DNA of 64,000 nucleotides. Origin: Flavobacterium sp. AG291. Lineage in GTDB: Bacteria; Bacteroidota; Bacteroidia; Flavobacteriales; Flavobacteriaceae. The notes below the pieces were generated by a model. The model made no database searches and had not been told where the DNA came from. It worked only from the letters and a program-made list of their open reading frames with translations. The DNA lies in NCBI RefSeq assembly GCF_003350375.1, contig NZ_QQAR01000003.1:124001-188000 (forward strand). Direction: 5' to 3'. Below are positions 60,228 through 64,000 of this stretch, piece after piece (position 1 is the stretch's first letter; each line of letters opens with the position of its first letter). The translations under genes were made by a program, and so were the position numbers.

Positions 60228-61289
60228 ATGGTATTACTTATAGTAATTATAATACTGGCATTGGTCTTTGATTATATCAACGGATTTCACGATGCCGCAA
60301 ACTCAATAGCTACCATCGTTGCTACTAAGGTGCTTACACCTTTTCAGGCCGTACTTTGGGCAGCTTTCTTTAACTTCCTGGCTTACTTTATTTCAAGGTA
60401 TTGGGTAGGAGAGTTTAAAATTGGTAATACGATCGCTAAAACCGTTAGTGTTGATTTTATCACACTTGAGGTTATCCTTGCAGGACTTATAGCGGCTATT
60501 ACCTGGAACCTTCTAACATGGAAACTTGGTATTCCATCGTCTTCTTCGCATACGCTTATCGGAGGATTTATGGGTGCTGCACTAGCGCACGCTTTTACTG
60601 TACCGGGAGCTGATATGAATACTGTAGTAAACTACGCTAAAGTTATTCCTATTATCCTTTTCATATTTGCTGCACCACTTATTGGTATGCTGGTAGCTTA
60701 TCTTCTGACTATCATTATCCTCAATATATGCCGTAAAGCTGTACCATCTAAAGCAGAGAAATGGTTCAAGAGGTTACAATTGGTATCATCAGCATTATTC
60801 AGCCTTGGACATGGTGCAAACGATGCACAAAAGGTTATGGGTATCATTGGTGCTGCGGTAATTTATTATCATACTAAAATTGATATAGAAACGGCATATC
60901 TTACGGCTGAAGATCCTTTCAAATATTTTGTTTCTCACTATGAGTGGGTACCGCTAACGAGTTTCTTAATGATAGGTCTTGGTACTATGAGTGGTGGTTG
61001 GAAAATTGTTAAGACCATGGGGTCTAAAATTACTAAAGTAAATTCACTGGAAGGTGTTGCTGCCGAAACTGCCGGAGCTATTACACTATATACTGCCGAG
61101 CATTTAGGGATTCCTGTATCAACGACACACACTATTACAGGATCTATCATCGGGGTAGGTGTAACTAAAAGGGTGTCTGCAGTACGTTGGGGTGTAACCA
61201 TCAGTCTTCTTTGGGCATGGATACTAACCATACCTGTATCGGCTGTACTTGCTGCAATTGTATATTATATCGTTTCGCTTTTTACATAA
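60228..61289 (+). CDS. Inorganic phosphate transporter, Pit family
   Basis: A 353-residue inner-membrane Pit symporter importing metal-phosphate with protons. The two family signatures are DYINGFHDAANSIATIVATKV early and FSLGHGANDAQKVMGIIG later, each carrying the conserved ND or HDAAN type motif. About nine to ten hydrophobic segments are visible, and the second half has GIPVSTTHTITGSIIGVG. It is paired with DUF47, a common arrangement. It ends at a strong terminator. Confidence 0.92.
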   Translation: MVLLIVIIILALVFDYINGFHDAANSIATIVATKVLTPFQAVLWAAFFNFLAYFISRYWVGEFKIGNTIAKTVSVDFITLEVILAGLIAAITWNLLTWKLGIPSSSSHTLIGGFMGAALAHAFTVPGADMNTVVNYAKVIPIILFIFAAPLIGMLVAYLLTIIILNICRKAVPSKAEKWFKRLQLVSSALFSLGHGANDAQKVMGIIGAAVIYYHTKIDIETAYLTAEDPFKYFVSHYEWVPLTSFLMIGLGTMSGGWKIVKTMGSKITKVNSLEGVAAETAGAITLYTAEHLGIPVSTTHTITGSIIGVGVTKRVSAVRWGVTISLLWAWILTIPVSAVLAAIVYYIVSLFT

Positions 61290-61307
61290 TAGCAACGATT
61301 TACAGAT

Positions 61308-61349
61308 AAAAAAAGGGCGGGCATAGAGTAATCTATGCCCGCCCTTTTT
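61308..61349 (+). terminator. Intrinsic terminator of the DUF47-Pit operon
   Basis: AAAAGGGCGGGCATAG / CTATGCCCGCCCTTTT hairpin (61311-61348) with a six-base AGTAAT loop and T-run. Confidence 0.9.
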
Positions 61350-61486
61350 GTGTATAATTATGATATTCATATAATTACAAATCTGTTTTTGATGACTCTT
61401 TAATTTTTGGTTTTTAAAAATAGCAATCTGTCATTTTTGTGCTATCGATTGGTTGATTTATGCTATACTCTAACGTTTTAGTGAGT

Positions 61487-61494
61487 TAATTTTG
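61487..61494 (+). promoter_or_regulatory. Promoter -7 element for the aldehyde dehydrogenase
   Basis: TAATTTTG, exact TAnnTTTG match, 25 bases before the ATG at 61520. Confidence 0.45.
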
Positions 61495-61519
61495 AAATAC
61501 AACAAATAAACGAAACACT

Positions 61520-63022
61520 ATGAGTATAGCAAAACGTCCTGAATTTAAGGACAAATATGACAATTTTATCGGGGGTAAATTTGTGCCTCCTGTTAAAGGT
61601 GAGTATTTTGACAACGTATCACCAATTGATGGTAAAGTGTTCGCTAAAGCGGCACGTTCTACCAAAGAAGATGTCGAACTGGCTCTTGATGCTGCCCACG
61701 AAGCATTTGAAACCTGGGGTAAAACATCTCCAGCGTACAGAAGCAATGTTTTAAATAAGATTGCTGATGTTATGGAGGCTAATCTGGAATATCTTGCTAC
61801 AGTTGAGGCTATTGATAACGGTAAGGCGATACGGGAAACGCTTGCAGCTGATTTACCGCTATGTATAGATCACTTCCGCTACTTTGCAGGTGTTATCCGT
61901 GCGGAAGAAGGTACGATCGCTGAACACGATGAAAACACAGTGAGTATAGTGCTTCATGAGCCTATAGGCGTGGTAGGGCAAATTATTCCGTGGAATTTTC
62001 CATTATTAATGGCTACCTGGAAAATTGCGCCGGCTATAGCTGCAGGTAACTGTACTGTTGTTAAAGCTGCCGAACAAACTCCGGTGTCTATTATTGTACT
62101 AATGGAATTGCTTAAAGATGTAGTACCTGCAGGAGTAATAAACATTGTAAATGGTTTTGGGGTAGAAGCAGGTAAACCGCTTGCGACTTCACCAAGAATT
62201 TCTAAAGTATCATTTACAGGCGAAACCACAACTGGCCGATTAATTATGCAGTATGCTGCCGAAAATATTATTCCCTCAACAATGGAGCTTGGTGGTAAGT
62301 CTCCAAACATTTTCTTTAAGTCGGTTGGCGATGCCGACGATGCCTTTTTTGATAAAGCAGTAGAAGGGGCGGTTATGTTTGCCCTGAATCAGGGTGAAGT
62401 GTGTACCTGCCCTTCTCGTATGCTTGTGCATGAAGATATTTACGATAAGTTCATTGCCCGTGTGATAGAGCGTACAAAAGCTATTAAAACAGGTAATCCG
62501 CTTGATAAGACTGTAGCTATGGGAGCACAGGCTTCTAATGACCAGTATGAAAAAATTAGATCATACCTGAAGATTGGTAAAGAAGAAGGTGCCGAAGTAC
62601 TAACCGGAGGAGATGTAAACAATCTTGCAGGTGAGCTTGAAGGTGGTTTCTATATTCAGCCAACGATCTTTAAAGGTCATAACAAAATGAGGATTTTTCA
62701 GGAAGAAATATTTGGTCCTGTGGTATGTGTTACAACCTTTAAAACGACCGAAGAAGCTCTTGAAATCGCTAACGATACTCTTTACGGACTTGGTGCAGGG
62801 GTATGGACACGTGATGCACACGAATTATATCAGGTGCCAAGAGCGATTAAAGCAGGTAGGGTATGGGTAAATAATTATCATGCTTATCCGGCACATGCTC
62901 CATTTGGAGGTTATAAAAAATCGGGCTTTGGCCGTGAGAACCACAAAATGATGCTGGAGCATTACAGACAAACCAAAAACATGCTTATCTCTTATGATAA
63001 AAATAAGTTAGGCTTCTTTTAG
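61520..63022 (+). CDS. NAD-dependent aldehyde dehydrogenase
   Basis: A 500-residue aldehyde dehydrogenase oxidising an aldehyde to acid with NAD+. The catalytic residues are Glu256 in [12 protein letters not shown] and Cys295 in [23 protein letters not shown] and the C-terminal [26 protein letters not shown] are family signatures. The sequence resembles AldB/ExaC-type acetaldehyde dehydrogenases. The following gene is an alcohol dehydrogenase, so the pair may oxidise alcohols (for example ethanol) to acids. Confidence 0.92.
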   Translation: MSIAKRPEFKDKYDNFIGGKFVPPVKGEYFDNVSPIDGKVFAKAARSTKEDVELALDAAHEAFETWGKTSPAYRSNVLNKIADVMEANLEYLATVEAIDNGKAIRETLAADLPLCIDHFRYFAGVIRAEEGTIAEHDENTVSIVLHEPIGVVGQIIPWNFPLLMATWKIAPAIAAGNCTVVKAAEQTPVSIIVLMELLKDVVPAGVINIVNGFGVEAGKPLATSPRISKVSFTGETTTGRLIMQYAAENIIPSTMELGGKSPNIFFKSVGDADDAFFDKAVEGAVMFALNQGEVCTCPSRMLVHEDIYDKFIARVIERTKAIKTGNPLDKTVAMGAQASNDQYEKIRSYLKIGKEEGAEVLTGGDVNNLAGELEGGFYIQPTIFKGHNKMRIFQEEIFGPVVCVTTFKTTEEALEIANDTLYGLGAGVWTRDAHELYQVPRAIKAGRVWVNNYHAYPAHAPFGGYKKSGFGRENHKMMLEHYRQTKNMLISYDKNKLGFF

Positions 63023-63040
63023 AATTTAAATTGTTTGGTG

Positions 63041-63064
63041 CAGGGCTGCCACATAGCAGCCCTG
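63041..63064 (+). other. Hairpin between the aldehyde and alcohol dehydrogenase genes
   Basis: Perfect 9-base stem CAGGGCTGC / GCAGCCCTG with a six-base loop. No T-run, so partial termination or mRNA stability are both possible. Confidence 0.5.
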
Positions 63065-63108
63065 ATTATTGTAAGCTAATTCATTATTAACTAATCAAAA
63101 CATATATT

Positions 63109-64000
63109 ATGATACCCAATACCATGAAAGCTGCTGTTGTCCGTGAGTTTGGAAAGCCTCTGCAAATAGAGGAGGTTGAGGTTAAAAGACCAGGAAGAAA
63201 TCAAATTCTGGTAAAAGTTATTGCTAGTGGTGTTTGCCATACGGATTTACACGCTGTGGATGGCGATTGGCCGGTAAAACCAAAGATGCCATTGATACCC
63301 GGGCATGAAGGTGTGGGCTATGTAGTGGCTGTAGGACAGGATGTAAATAATGTTAAAGAAGGTGACCCTGTTGGTGTGCCTTGGTTATATAGTGCCTGTG
63401 GAGGTTGTGAACATTGTATTACCGGGTGGGAAACCCTTTGTGAAACCCAACAAAATGGTGGCTACAGTGTAGATGGCGGTTTTGCAGAGTATGTTATTGC
63501 AGACGCAAGATATATTGGCAAACTGCCTAACAATCCTAATTTTATGGAAATGGCTCCGATATTATGTGCTGGTGTTACTGTGTATAAAGGATTAAAGGAA
63601 ACTGAAACAAAACCGGGAGAATGGGTTGCTATATCAGGTATTGGAGGGTTGGGACACGTAGCGGTTCAGTATGCTAAGGCTATGGGAATGCATGTGGCTG
63701 CTATTGATGTGGCAGATGATAAATTAGATCTTGCAAAACGATTAGGTGCCGACCTTGTAGTAAATGCAAAGAATACCAATCCGGGTGAATACCTAAAAAA
63801 AGAAACGGGCGGAATGCATGGAGCTTTAATAACAGCAGTTTCGCCAACTGCTTTTAAACAGGGACTGGAAACGTTACGCCGTAAAGGAACTATGGCATTA
63901 AATGGACTGCCGCCAGGTAATTTTGATCTTTCTATTTTTGATACAGTACTGAACCGAATTACTATTAGAGGCTCTATAGTCGGAACAAGAAAAGACCTTC
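63109..64000 (+). CDS. adhP: Zinc-dependent alcohol dehydrogenase (AdhP-like), cut by the window end
   Basis: The first 297 residues of a medium-chain alcohol dehydrogenase. The catalytic zinc ligands are in GVCHTDLH and PGHEG, and the structural zinc cysteines in [17 protein letters not shown]. The NAD-binding motif [17 protein letters not shown] and the acidic VAAIDVAD, favouring NAD over NADP, follow. It lies 86 bases behind the aldehyde dehydrogenase. The start may be at 63109 ([11 protein letters not shown]) or at the second ATG at 63124, where E. coli AdhP begins. Confidence 0.92.
   Translation, partial: MIPNTMKAAVVREFGKPLQIEEVEVKRPGRNQILVKVIASGVCHTDLHAVDGDWPVKPKMPLIPGHEGVGYVVAVGQDVNNVKEGDPVGVPWLYSACGGCEHCITGWETLCETQQNGGYSVDGGFAEYVIADARYIGKLPNNPNFMEMAPILCAGVTVYKGLKETETKPGEWVAISGIGGLGHVAVQYAKAMGMHVAAIDVADDKLDLAKRLGADLVVNAKNTNPGEYLKKETGGMHGALITAVSPTAFKQGLETLRRKGTMALNGLPPGNFDLSIFDTVLNRITIRGSIVGTRKDL

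Noticed and set aside
1-64000. CRISPR array, rRNA genes, complete insertion sequences, prophage or toxin-antitoxin pair
   Set aside because: I read for regularly spaced repeats, rRNA signatures, transposase motifs and typical small gene pairs and saw none.

Overview
The window looks like chromosomal DNA of a flavobacterium (Flavobacteriaceae, probably Flavobacterium or a close relative). The reasons are low-GC, AT-rich intergenic DNA, SusC/SusD pairs, many SCSDDD-type lipoproteins, a type IX secretion (T9SS) sorting domain, Bacteroidetes-type -7 elements (TAnnTTTG) ahead of many genes, and few Shine-Dalgarno sites. All calls come from reading the sequence and remembered family knowledge; no search was run.

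Layout. 1-2.3 kb: housekeeping genes (metallo-beta-lactamase-fold hydrolase, small envelope proteins). 2.3-16.3 kb: a complete beta-glucan utilisation locus on the minus strand. It has SusC, SusD, a surface glycan-binding lipoprotein, two GH16 endoglucanases and a GH3 beta-glucosidase, with its own membrane-anchored propeller/Y_Y_Y/LuxR-type regulator upstream. The likely substrate is laminarin or another beta-1,3(1,4)-glucan. 16.6-25.6 kb: mixed core genes (prmA-clpS, an OprP-like porin, a class V aminotransferase, an acyltransferase, a rhomboid protease, a SIMPL protein, a phosphotransferase).

25.6-27.1 kb: a promoter, a fluoride riboswitch and a CLC-type channel/antiporter form a compact fluoride-resistance unit. 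27.4-40.4 kb: an accessory block resembling the light/B12 stress regulons known from other bacteria. It holds a MerR regulator with the W-x9-EH and ExHxxG signatures of CarH/LitR photoreceptors, a DUF2867 oxidoreductase, a fasciclin lipoprotein, a response regulator, a K+/H+-type antiporter, Hsp20, a DEAH helicase, and DUF2256 and TIGR03643 small proteins. A short-chain dehydrogenase, a photolyase-like FAD protein with unusual domain order, and a T9SS-exported DUF4397 protein complete it. A repeated 9-10 base motif (TTTTGTTTAA or its complement) clusters in front of the regulator, fasciclin and DUF4397 genes and is a candidate operator. The block ends at a decayed tyrosine integrase and a mobile-element HTH gene beside tRNA-Tyr, so at least its right edge is an old integration scar.

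42-64 kb: core metabolism. It contains a TlpA-like thioredoxin lipoprotein, a TauE + persulfide dioxygenase/rhodanese sulfur operon, glutamate dehydrogenase, a TonB-dependent receptor, an ArsC-like protein, and a CPBP protease coupled to menE. An M1 aminopeptidase, an esterase, an acyl-CoA carboxylase, a DUF47-Pit phosphate uptake pair, and an aldehyde and an alcohol dehydrogenase (the latter cut by the window end) follow. Palindromic intergenic repeats occur at 2.1, 22.0 and 53.9 kb. I saw no CRISPR array, rRNA, intact insertion sequence or replication origin.
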